From positions 1 through 35,807 of the forward strand of contig VSNJ01000025.1 of the NCBI GenBank assembly GCA_009774235.1: 35,807 bases of DNA, written 5' to 3'. Each line of letters opens with the position of its first letter. Position 1 is the first letter of the stretch. The position numbers were made by a program, and so were the translations under genes. Below are positions 7,439 to 14,559 of this stretch, in pieces. The stretch comes from Lachnospiraceae bacterium. GTDB lineage: Bacteria; Bacillota; Clostridia; Lachnospirales; Lachnospiraceae. The notes beneath the pieces are model-generated. The model was not told the origin of the DNA. It did not search any database and saw only the letters and a program-made list of their open reading frames with translations.

Positions 7439-8709
7439 ATTTTTTCACCTACCTTAATTAATGTTTCCCCGCTTGCAAGAACGCCGCCTGGATAATCACT
7501 TATATCAGTTATGCCTGAAATTGCTGTATTCTTTCCTATTTTTACATTACTTGGTATAACACTGTCTTCACCAATAGTAACAAGTCCAAATGAATACACA
7601 TCAGGCTTAACCCTGTTTGGTATGTCTTCACCAGTACAAAGGACACAATTTGCACCTATCTGAACCTTTTCAGCAATAATAGACCTGTCAATAACTGTAT
7701 TTTCACCTATAGAAGCAGAGCTCATAATAATAGAATCCCTTACTACTGCTCCTGGTGCAATATAAACACCTGAACCTATAACAGAGTTATGCACTTCGCC
7801 ATATATCTCAGATGCTTCACCAATAATTGCCTTGTCAATGACAGCCTGTTCTGCTACAAACTGAGGCGCTACAAGTTCATTCTTAGTATATATCTTCCAG
7901 AACTCTTCATAAAGATTAAATACAGGTATTAAATCAATGAGTTCCATATTAGCCTGCCAATAAGAACCAAGTGTTCCTACATCTTTCCAGTATCCATTAT
8001 ATTCATATGCAAAAATCCTTCTTCCCTGCTCATGGCAATATGGGATAATATGTTTTCCAAAATCACATGACGGCTGGTCTTTAAGCTTAAGTAAAGCTTC
8101 CCTTAACACTGGCCATGAGAATATATAAATACCCATTGAAGCAAGATTGCTGCGTGGATGTTCTGGCTTCTCTTCAAATTCCTGTATCTGCTTGTGCTCA
8201 TCTGTTATAACTACACCAAAGCGGCTTGCCTCTTCAATAGGAACAGGAATTGTTGCAAGTGTAATATCTGCTTTGCTCGCTTTATGGAAATCAAGCATAA
8301 CCTCATAATCCATCTTATATATATGGTCGCCACCAAGTATAAGTACATATTCTGGATTGTAAAGTTCCATATAACGCATGTTCTGGAATATCGCATTGGC
8401 AGTACCTGTATACCACTCACTACTTGTACTCTTCTCATACGGAGGAAGTATAGATACACCACCAACATTCCTGTCCAAATCCCAAGGTATGCCAATACCT
8501 ATATGCGTATTCAGACGTAATGGCTGGTACTGTGTCAGTACACCTACCGTGTCAACTCCTGAATTAATACAATTACTAAGCGGGAAATCAATAATCCTGT
8601 ACTTACCTCCAAATGAAACTGCTGGCTTTGCAACATCTGCTGTAAGGACACCAAGCCTGGAACCTTGTCCGCCTGCAAGTAACATTGCTATCATTTCTTT
8701 CTTAATCAC
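7435..8709 (-). CDS. glgC: Glucose-1-phosphate adenylyltransferase GlgC
   Basis: Catalytic subunit that makes ADP-glucose from ATP and glucose-1-phosphate for glycogen synthesis. The 424-residue protein has AMLLAGGQGSRLGVLT near the N terminus, the substrate loop FEEKPEHPRSNLASMGIY (about residues 175-192), GGDHIYKMDY, and a C-terminal beta-helix of hexapeptide repeats. Translation appears to start at GTG (8707-8709), five bases after GGGGGTG; the in-frame ATG five codons later is poorer. First gene of glgC-glgD-spoVG. Confidence 0.95.
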   Translation of the reverse strand: MIKKEMIAMLLAGGQGSRLGVLTADVAKPAVSFGGKYRIIDFPLSNCINSGVDTVGVLTQYQPLRLNTHIGIGIPWDLDRNVGGVSILPPYEKSTSSEWYTGTANAIFQNMRYMELYNPEYVLILGGDHIYKMDYEVMLDFHKASKADITLATIPVPIEEASRFGVVITDEHKQIQEFEEKPEHPRSNLASMGIYIFSWPVLREALLKLKDQPSCDFGKHIIPYCHEQGRRIFAYEYNGYWKDVGTLGSYWQANMELIDLIPVFNLYEEFWKIYTKNELVAPQFVAEQAVIDKAIIGEASEIYGEVHNSVIGSGVYIAPGAVVRDSIIMSSASIGENTVIDRSIIAEKVQIGANCVLCTGEDIPNRVKPDVYSFGLVTIGEDSVIPSNVKIGKNTAISGITDISDYPGGVLASGETLIKVGEKI

Positions 8710-8828
8710 GCTTTCACCCCCGTTGTTTTTAGATATGGAATTATACTTCTAACCTTGAGTTAAGTATATAAAACATCAACAAAATTTATTGATGCCCATA
8801 ACAAGTTTATCTACTTTCTTACAAACAT

Positions 8829-8857
8829 AGTATAACATATCTGTGCCTAATTGTGAA
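8829..8857 (-). promoter_or_regulatory. Promoter of glgC-glgD-spoVG
   Basis: Minus-strand TTCACA at 8852-8857, a 17-nt spacer and TATACT at 8829-8834. Transcription would start near 8822. Confidence 0.65.
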
Positions 8858-9033
8858 TAAATTTTACTAAATTTTTAAAAATTTTTTAACTTTTTTATGC
8901 AAGTCATCCAAACTTTGCCATTAAAGGCATTTTTTTATTACATAAAGTCATTAAAACCGTGCATTTTTAAATTAACCTATTATATATTTATTCATACTCT
9001 ATTATAATATAAAACAGTAATTGTATTTTTGAA

Positions 9034-9061
9034 TTGTATTTTCTATGCCATTGGTTATAAT
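9034..9061 (+). promoter_or_regulatory. Promoter of murC
   Basis: TTGTAT at 9034-9039, a 16-nt spacer and a perfect TATAAT at 9056-9061, about 80 bases before the murC ATG. Confidence 0.6.
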
Positions 9062-9143
9062 TAAAGTATAGGCAATGCCAGATATGTATTCTGGATATTG
9101 CCATGCAAATATAATAAAATAAATCAGATAGGATGGTGGCACC

Positions 9144-10526
9144 ATGTACCAGATTAATTTAAACAATCCATGCAAAGCTTACTTTATTGGCATAGGCGGC
9201 ATAAGTATGAGCGGCTTTGCAGAACTCCTTCACGACAATGGCTTCGATGTATGCGGCTCTGATATTAAAGAAAGTAAAATCACCAGACATCTTAGCTCAT
9301 CAGGTATCCATATAATATATGGACAAAGCGCATCAAATATAACCAGTGATATTGGTTTTATAGTCTACACAGCAGCAATCCACCCTGACAACCCAGAATT
9401 TATTGCTGCAAAAAAACTTGGGATACCAATGATGGAACGTGCTGAAATGGTTGGCCAGGTGATGAAAAATTACCCTAATGCCATAGCAGTAGCAGGAACA
9501 CATGGAAAGACAACAACTACATCAATGTTATCACATATTTATCTTTCTGCACATAAAGATCCTACCATATCTGTAGGAGGAATTTTAGCTGTAATTAATG
9601 GAAATATCCGCATAGGCCATTCAGAAAACTTTATAACTGAGGCATGCGAGTATACAAACAGTTTCCTAAAGTTCCACCCAACTGCAGGAATTATTTTAAA
9701 TATTGATGCTGACCATCTCGACTTCTTTAAGGATATTGATGATATACGTTTATCTTTCCGCAAATTTGCAGAACTGCTGCCTGAAAACGGCATACTTGTT
9801 ATTAACAGCATAACCACTAATATTTCTTATATTATAGATAATCTAAAATGTAAAGTGGTAACTTTTGGTATCAGTAATACAAGCGGGTATTCTGCCAGTA
9901 ATATATCATATGATGAAAATGGATATGGCAGTTTTGACATTGTAATAAATGGCAATAACACTGGAAGACACATAAAACTTAATGTCATTGGTGAACACAA
10001 TATTAATAACGCACTTGCTGCCATTGCCCTTGCAGACTATTATAACATACCAGAAGAAGCCATATCAGAAGGACTTGCAGAATTTAAAGGGACAGAAAGG
10101 CGTTTTGAAATTAAGGGGTCATTTAATGGCGTAACTGTTGTTGACGATTATGCACACCACCCTGCCGAAATAAAAGCAACACTGGATGCCTCCCTCAAAT
10201 TCCCACACAACCATCTGTGGTGTGTATTCCAGCCACATACATACAGCAGGACACGTGAACTTCTGGAAGAATTTGCTGATGTGCTTTCACTGGCTGAAAA
10301 TGTTATACTTGCCGATATATACGCTGCGAGGGAAACTGACCCTGGAGATATATCTTCGCTCACCCTTAAACAGGCCATAGAGAAAAAAGGTAAAAAAGTA
10401 TATTACTTCCCTTCATTCCAGGAAATAGAAGATTTCCTTTCTGAACATTGTATCAACGGTGATTTGTTGATAACTATGGGAGCTGGAGATGTTGTAAACA
10501 TTGGGGAAGACCTGGTTAATAAATAG
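9144..10526 (+). CDS. murC: UDP-N-acetylmuramate--L-alanine ligase
   Basis: Cytoplasmic Mur ligase that adds the first L-alanine to UDP-MurNAc, with ATP hydrolysis, in peptidoglycan synthesis. The 460-residue product has the N-terminal Rossmann motif FIGIGGISMSGFAELL, the ATP loop G118-THGKTTTT, EACEYTNSF, the central-domain NIGEHNINNALAA-type segment (VIGEHNINNALA) and DDYAHHPAEI with the Mur ligase histidine pair. Length is normal for MurC. The start follows an AGGATGGTG Shine-Dalgarno. It lies upstream of dnaD on the same strand, separated by a DnaA-box cluster. Confidence 0.95.
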   Translation: MYQINLNNPCKAYFIGIGGISMSGFAELLHDNGFDVCGSDIKESKITRHLSSSGIHIIYGQSASNITSDIGFIVYTAAIHPDNPEFIAAKKLGIPMMERAEMVGQVMKNYPNAIAVAGTHGKTTTTSMLSHIYLSAHKDPTISVGGILAVINGNIRIGHSENFITEACEYTNSFLKFHPTAGIILNIDADHLDFFKDIDDIRLSFRKFAELLPENGILVINSITTNISYIIDNLKCKVVTFGISNTSGYSASNISYDENGYGSFDIVINGNNTGRHIKLNVIGEHNINNALAAIALADYYNIPEEAISEGLAEFKGTERRFEIKGSFNGVTVVDDYAHHPAEIKATLDASLKFPHNHLWCVFQPHTYSRTRELLEEFADVLSLAENVILADIYAARETDPGDISSLTLKQAIEKKGKKVYYFPSFQEIEDFLSEHCINGDLLITMGAGDVVNIGEDLVNK

Positions 10527-10577
10527 TTATCCACATTATCCACAATGCGATTGTTGATAATTATGCACATATCCACA
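10465..10577. promoter_or_regulatory. DnaA-box cluster upstream of dnaD-dnaC
   Basis: TTATCCACA occurs at 10527-10535 and, directly abutting, at 10536-10544. TTATGCACA (also matching TTATNCACA) is at 10561-10569 and ATATCCACA (one mismatch) at 10569-10577. TTATCAACA, one mismatch, occurs on the minus strand at 10552-10560 and at 10465-10473 inside the murC end. Five sites thus fall within 51 bases of the murC-dnaD gap. Such density is not expected by chance and matches the DnaA-box clusters of Firmicute chromosomes. Confidence 0.8.
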
Positions 10578-10626
10578 TCCAGGGCAGATGCTTCTGGTAC
10601 TGTTTATAATGATATATGGAGGTATT

Positions 10627-11865
10627 ATGGACACTATAATGCTATGTTCAGGCTATCTGCCTTCAACAACATTTATTCACAATATATTTATTGAAAACTA
10701 TATGCTTTCTGCTAATGGAAGTTATGTAAAGGTATATATTTATCTTGCAAAATGTATCCAGGCAGGCGAAAAGAATTTGTCAGTTTCCTCACTTGCTGAT
10801 AAAATGGATAATACAGAAAAAGATATTTTAAGGGCACTCAATTACTGGGAAAAAAACAACCTTATAAATTTGCTAAAAAACGGACCTGGCAATGAAATAA
10901 CAGGTATAGAAATGTTAAATCCTGACAGCCCTTCACCTGCAAAGGCTGTAAAACATCCTGTAAAATCTGCAAAAAATGAAGAACTGGCAGCGTTAAAAGC
11001 AGATACAACATCTGCCAAAGAAAAAACGTCTGCTGGTTCTGGCAGTACAGCCAAAAATATTGTACAGAAACCAGATATTCCATTAAGTACACCAGAAATA
11101 CAAAACCCGCCAGTAGAAGACCTGGACACAAAAACTGCCAGCCTGCTTTCTACAGCAAATAAAAAACAAGTTGAAATAAATATTACCCCTGACCAGACCA
11201 GACGCCTGTCTGATGACGAAGAATTTGTCTGGACATGCCGTGTAATAGAAAGTTATATAAACAAGCCCCTTAACCCAAAAGAAGTACAACTTATATCATA
11301 TTTATATGACAACCTTGGCTTTTCACCTGACTTACTGCTGTATCTTTATGAATACTGCATATCACTTGGCAAGACTAATGTAAACTATATACAAGCTGTA
11401 GCATTTTCATGGGATGAACAGGATATTAAAAATCCTGAAGATGCCAAAAATGCTTCTTCTAATTATAACTCTACCCACACAGCTATATCTAAAGCCCTTG
11501 CACTTGGACGTCCGCTTGCCATGGTTGAAAAGCAGTATATCAGCCGCTGGATGGATGAATGGCATATGGACCTCTCTGTTGTACTTGATGCATGCAGCCG
11601 TACTATGTTAAAATTACAAAAAGCAGACTTTAAATATACAGATGGAATTCTTGACAACTGGCATAAGAAAAATATACATACACTCCAGGATGTCGGAAAA
11701 GAAGATGAAATATATGCACAGAAAAATGCTGGAATACAGAATAAAAAAACTGCTGTAACAACACCAGTAAGCCAGCAGGATAAAAACCAGTTCAATAAAT
11801 TCCAGCAAAGGGGAACATCGCAGGCAGAAGTTGACGAGCTTGAAAAGAAACTTTTAGCTCATTAA
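10627..11865 (+). CDS. dnaD: DnaD-family replication initiation protein
   Basis: A 412-residue DnaD-type protein, which acts with the helicase loader at origin or restart complexes. The N-terminal part (about residues 1-95) looks like the DnaD winged-helix domain (YLPSTTFIHNIFIENYM, then LADKMDNTEKDILRALNYWEKNNLI). A low-complexity Lys/Ala/Ser/Thr linker spans roughly 100-190. Two copies of the DnaB_2/DnaD C-terminal domain follow; the first ends NYIQAVAFSW, the second carries YTDGILDNWHKKNI, matching the YxxxIxxxW signature. The start is set by GGAGG just before the ATG at 10627. dnaC follows after 23 bases. Confidence 0.88.
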   Translation: MDTIMLCSGYLPSTTFIHNIFIENYMLSANGSYVKVYIYLAKCIQAGEKNLSVSSLADKMDNTEKDILRALNYWEKNNLINLLKNGPGNEITGIEMLNPDSPSPAKAVKHPVKSAKNEELAALKADTTSAKEKTSAGSGSTAKNIVQKPDIPLSTPEIQNPPVEDLDTKTASLLSTANKKQVEINITPDQTRRLSDDEEFVWTCRVIESYINKPLNPKEVQLISYLYDNLGFSPDLLLYLYEYCISLGKTNVNYIQAVAFSWDEQDIKNPEDAKNASSNYNSTHTAISKALALGRPLAMVEKQYISRWMDEWHMDLSVVLDACSRTMLKLQKADFKYTDGILDNWHKKNIHTLQDVGKEDEIYAQKNAGIQNKKTAVTTPVSQQDKNQFNKFQQRGTSQAEVDELEKKLLAH

Positions 11866-11888
11866 CTTTATTTTTTAGGAGGTTACAT

Positions 11889-12884
11889 ATGGGGATTTCC
11901 AATGCACAATACATGGATATTATGTACCAGTACGACCAGATACGTCTGAAAAACCACCGCATATTAGAAGAAAGGCGTGCCATGGTTTATGAGAAAATTC
12001 CTGGTATACAAGCTGTCCAGGAACAGATTATACAGCTTTCTGCGGATTACGCACGCTCAGGACTCTTCAATCCTGATATGGATGGTAGTGAAGATTCCAG
12101 TTATACATCAAAGAAAAAACAGCTCCAGGAAAAAAAGTACAAGCTTTTAACTGATAATGGATATCCAGAGGACTATCTTTCACCTATATATGACTGCCCA
12201 CATTGCAAGGATACAGGATATACAGGCAATATCCCTTGCAAATGCCTTAAACAGCGCAAAATTGCCTTGCTTTATGAAAGTTCTAATCTGATGGATATAC
12301 TTGAATTAGAAAATTTTAATACATTTTCAGAAAAATTTTATGATAACACCAATATCAATACAAACCTTTCACTTACTCCTAGGCAGAATATCGTTAAAAT
12401 AAGGGATATATGCCTTGAATATGTGGAACATTTTGATGAAACATATAGTAATATTATATTTTATGGACCTACTGGTGTTGGCAAAACCTTTATGACACAC
12501 TGTATTGCAAAAGCACTGCTTGATACATCACACACTGTAGTCTACTTGACTTCCCTGCAGCTTTTTGATATTTTAGAGAAAAATAAGTTTGGCAGGAATG
12601 ATGAAAACGCATCTGACGGACAAGTTTCTTATATACTTGATAGTGAACTTCTAATTATAGATGACCTTGGCACAGAGCTTGTAAATAGTTTTACATCATC
12701 ACAGCTGTACCATTTTATAGAAGAAAGGCATTTAAACAAAAGGTCTGTTATTATTTCAACAAATCTTTCTTTTACTGAATTGCGTAACAGGTACAGTGAA
12801 CGTATTTTTTCACGCTTTACAGGATATTATAATTTCTATATGATAGTTGGCGATGATATCCGTATTAAAATAGCAATCTCTTAA
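11889..12884 (+). CDS. dnaC: DnaC-type helicase loader ATPase
   Basis: A 331-residue AAA+ ATPase of the DnaC/DnaI family that loads the replicative helicase. Residues around 96-116 hold a Cys cluster (CPHCKDTG...CKC), typical of the N-terminal zinc-binding part of DnaI-like loaders. Walker A is G193-PTGVGKT, Walker B LLIIDDLG with D258/D259, followed by the sensor segment SVIISTNLS and the arginine finger region RYSERIFSRF. AGGAGG precedes the ATG. It is in the same operon as dnaD; both sit downstream of the DnaA-box cluster. Confidence 0.92.
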   Translation: MGISNAQYMDIMYQYDQIRLKNHRILEERRAMVYEKIPGIQAVQEQIIQLSADYARSGLFNPDMDGSEDSSYTSKKKQLQEKKYKLLTDNGYPEDYLSPIYDCPHCKDTGYTGNIPCKCLKQRKIALLYESSNLMDILELENFNTFSEKFYDNTNINTNLSLTPRQNIVKIRDICLEYVEHFDETYSNIIFYGPTGVGKTFMTHCIAKALLDTSHTVVYLTSLQLFDILEKNKFGRNDENASDGQVSYILDSELLIIDDLGTELVNSFTSSQLYHFIEERHLNKRSVIISTNLSFTELRNRYSERIFSRFTGYYNFYMIVGDDIRIKIAIS

Positions 12885-12919
12885 CAAAGCTTTTTATTCT
12901 GCTAAATTTTGTACAATAC

Positions 12920-12954
12920 TGCTGCCCAGGCTGTCCTGGCATTACATAGCAGCA
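12920..12954 (+). promoter_or_regulatory. Nested hairpin in the prs leader
   Basis: TGCTGC (12920-12925) pairs with GCAGCA (12949-12954), and inside it CCAGG (12926-12930) pairs with CCTGG (12935-12939). The structure ends about 28 bases before the prs ATG and has no T-tract, so it is not a terminator. It could affect translation or RNA stability. Confidence 0.45.
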
Positions 12955-12982
12955 TCCAAATACATTATGGAGGACATTTTTT

Positions 12983-14155
12983 ATGAAACGACATGACAAA
13001 CTTGCAGAAACAATACCTTATGGCACTCTTGGCATACTTGCACTAGAGAGCAGCCACAGCATGGGAGAGAAAGTCAACGACTACATTGTCGGCTGGAGAG
13101 CCAAAAGGGCTAAACGCCATGCTGCAGCATCCAGCTTTGCAGGCTACAACAGGGAATCCTTTATGATTGACTGTGCATGCCCACGTTTTGGTTCAGGTGA
13201 GGCAAAAGGTATTATCCGCGAATCCGTAAGAGGTGATGATTTATACATTCTTGTTGATGTATGCAACTACAGCCTTACATACTCTGTATGCGGCCATACA
13301 AACCATATGTCACCTGATGACCATTACCAGGACCTGAAGCGTATTATTGCAGCAGTTGGCGGAAAAGCAAGAAGAATTACTGTAATTATGCCATTTCTCT
13401 ATGAAAGCCGCCAGCACCGCAGAAGTGCAAGGGAATCACTTGACTGTGCACTAGCACTACAAGAACTTACACAGATGGGCGTAGAAAGTATTATAACATT
13501 TGACGCACATGACCCAAGAGTACAGAATGCAATACCCCTTAAAAGCTTTGAAACTGTACAGCCAGCTTACCAGTTTATCAAAGCCCTGCTGAAAAATGTA
13601 CCTGATTTAAAGATTGATACAGAACACCTTATGGTTATAAGTCCAGATGAAGGAGCTATGGGACGTGCAGTATACTATGCCAATGTACTCGGAATTGATA
13701 TAGGTATGTTCTACAAACGCCGTGACTATAGTAAAATTGTTGATGGACGCAATCCTATTATTGCACATGAATTCCTTGGTTCAGACCTTGAAGGAAAAGA
13801 CGTAATAATTATAGATGATATGATTTCATCTGGTGAAAGCATGATAGATGTTGCTACAGAACTTAAACGCCGCAAAGCAAACCGTATATTTGTTGCTGCA
13901 ACATTTGGATTGTTCACCAATGGCATGGACAAGTTTGATGAAGCATATAAAAATGGCTTAATAACTAATGTACTTACAACAAACCTTGTATACCAGCCAG
14001 AAGAAGTCCTTTCACGTGAATACTATATCAATGTAGATATGAGCAAATATGTTGCACTGCTTATTGATACATTAAACCATGACCAGTCCATAAGTGAGCT
14101 GCTTAACCCAGCTGAACGTATACATGATATTTTAAAGAAATATAATAAAGAATAA
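12983..14155 (+). CDS. prs: Divergent ribose-phosphate pyrophosphokinase
   Basis: A 390-residue PRPP synthetase, making PRPP from ribose-5-phosphate and ATP for nucleotide, His and Trp synthesis. It is longer than the usual 310-320 residues. The ATP-binding segment reads MPFLYESRQHRRSARESLD (usually PYxxYARQDRK), the divalent-metal motif reads FDAHD (usually DLH), and the PRPP loop reads DVIIIDDMISSGES (about residues 272-285). The N terminus has an unusual basic patch (WRAKRAKRHAAAS). These differences suggest a clade-specific form. ATG has GGAGG nine bases upstream. Downstream of dnaC by 98 bases. Confidence 0.85.
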   Translation: MKRHDKLAETIPYGTLGILALESSHSMGEKVNDYIVGWRAKRAKRHAAASSFAGYNRESFMIDCACPRFGSGEAKGIIRESVRGDDLYILVDVCNYSLTYSVCGHTNHMSPDDHYQDLKRIIAAVGGKARRITVIMPFLYESRQHRRSARESLDCALALQELTQMGVESIITFDAHDPRVQNAIPLKSFETVQPAYQFIKALLKNVPDLKIDTEHLMVISPDEGAMGRAVYYANVLGIDIGMFYKRRDYSKIVDGRNPIIAHEFLGSDLEGKDVIIIDDMISSGESMIDVATELKRRKANRIFVAATFGLFTNGMDKFDEAYKNGLITNVLTTNLVYQPEEVLSREYYINVDMSKYVALLIDTLNHDQSISELLNPAERIHDILKKYNKE

Positions 14156-14390
14156 TCCTGTAACAAACACAGCTTCCAATATGTATGGAACATAAACTTA
14201 TTTATGGTTTATTTATACTTAATTATATAAATTAATAAATCGTTCATATTTAGAACAAACTACTAACACATTTAGCCTATATAATGTATCCATACCTATA
14301 GGAAATAATAATTACTGCCAGGAGAGCCTGGTATATAAAAAGCTTATTGACTAATGTTTGAAATAGATTCTTTTTCATTTTTTTCATTTG

Positions 14391-14440
14391 GCCCCACAGT
14401 AGCTCCCTCTGCTGTGGGGCAACTCCTTTCTTTTTATTAT
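14391..14440 (+). terminator. Terminator-like hairpin downstream of prs
   Basis: GCCCCACAG (14391-14399) pairs perfectly with CTGTGGGGC (14412-14420) around a 12-nt loop, followed after a few bases by a pyrimidine stretch containing CTTTTTATT. Confidence 0.6.
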
Positions 14441-14456
14441 AGATAGAATGTGAGTT

Positions 14457-14486
14457 AAGGCGGATGCATATGCATCCGCCTTTTTT
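14457..14486 (+). terminator. Strong plus-strand terminator
   Basis: AAGGCGGATGCAT followed at once by its exact reverse complement, then TTTTTT. The 13-bp palindrome with a T6 tract is a strong intrinsic terminator for plus-strand transcripts; on the minus strand no T-tract follows. Confidence 0.8.
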
Positions 14487-14492
14487 CCTTGA

Positions 14493-14547
14493 TTTACTAC
14501 CATACAGGCATATCTGCTTATTACAACTTTGCCTGCGTGGTAGTAAA
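14493..14547. repeat. Long hairpin in the ileS 3' region
   Basis: TTTACTACCA (14493-14502) and CAGGCA (14505-14510) pair with TGCCTG (14530-14535) and TGGTAGTAAA (14538-14547), a near-18-bp stem broken by a 2-nt bulge. It ends 12 bases after the ileS stop. On the minus strand no T-tract follows directly, so it could be an RNA-stabilising 3' hairpin rather than a classic terminator. Confidence 0.65.
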
Positions 14548-14559
14548 AATTTATATTTA

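Larger units (their letters stand above)
8710..9143. other. Divergent intergenic region glgC/murC
   Basis: 434 bases without a gene. It holds the minus-strand glgC promoter with a leader of about 110 nt, and the plus-strand murC promoter. In the glgC leader CATCAA and TTGATG form a weak hairpin followed by TTTT (about 8770-8795), a possible weak attenuator. The middle (about 8865-9000) is very AT-rich with no clear signal. Confidence 0.6.
14156..14559. other. Convergent region prs/ileS
   Basis: 404 bases without a gene, AT-rich from about 14160 to 14380. A weak hairpin, CATAAA/TTTATG at 14191-14206 followed by GTTTATTTAT, may end prs. GC-rich hairpins follow at 14391, 14457 and 14493. The stretch 14207-14390 has no protein-coding sign; a small RNA ending at the 14391 hairpin is possible but unsupported. 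Confidence 0.4.

Noticed and set aside
10527..10577. DnaA-box cluster as the chromosomal origin oriC
   Set aside because: dnaA, dnaN and recF are not adjacent and no AT-rich unwinding region follows the boxes. A regulatory or titration site fits better.
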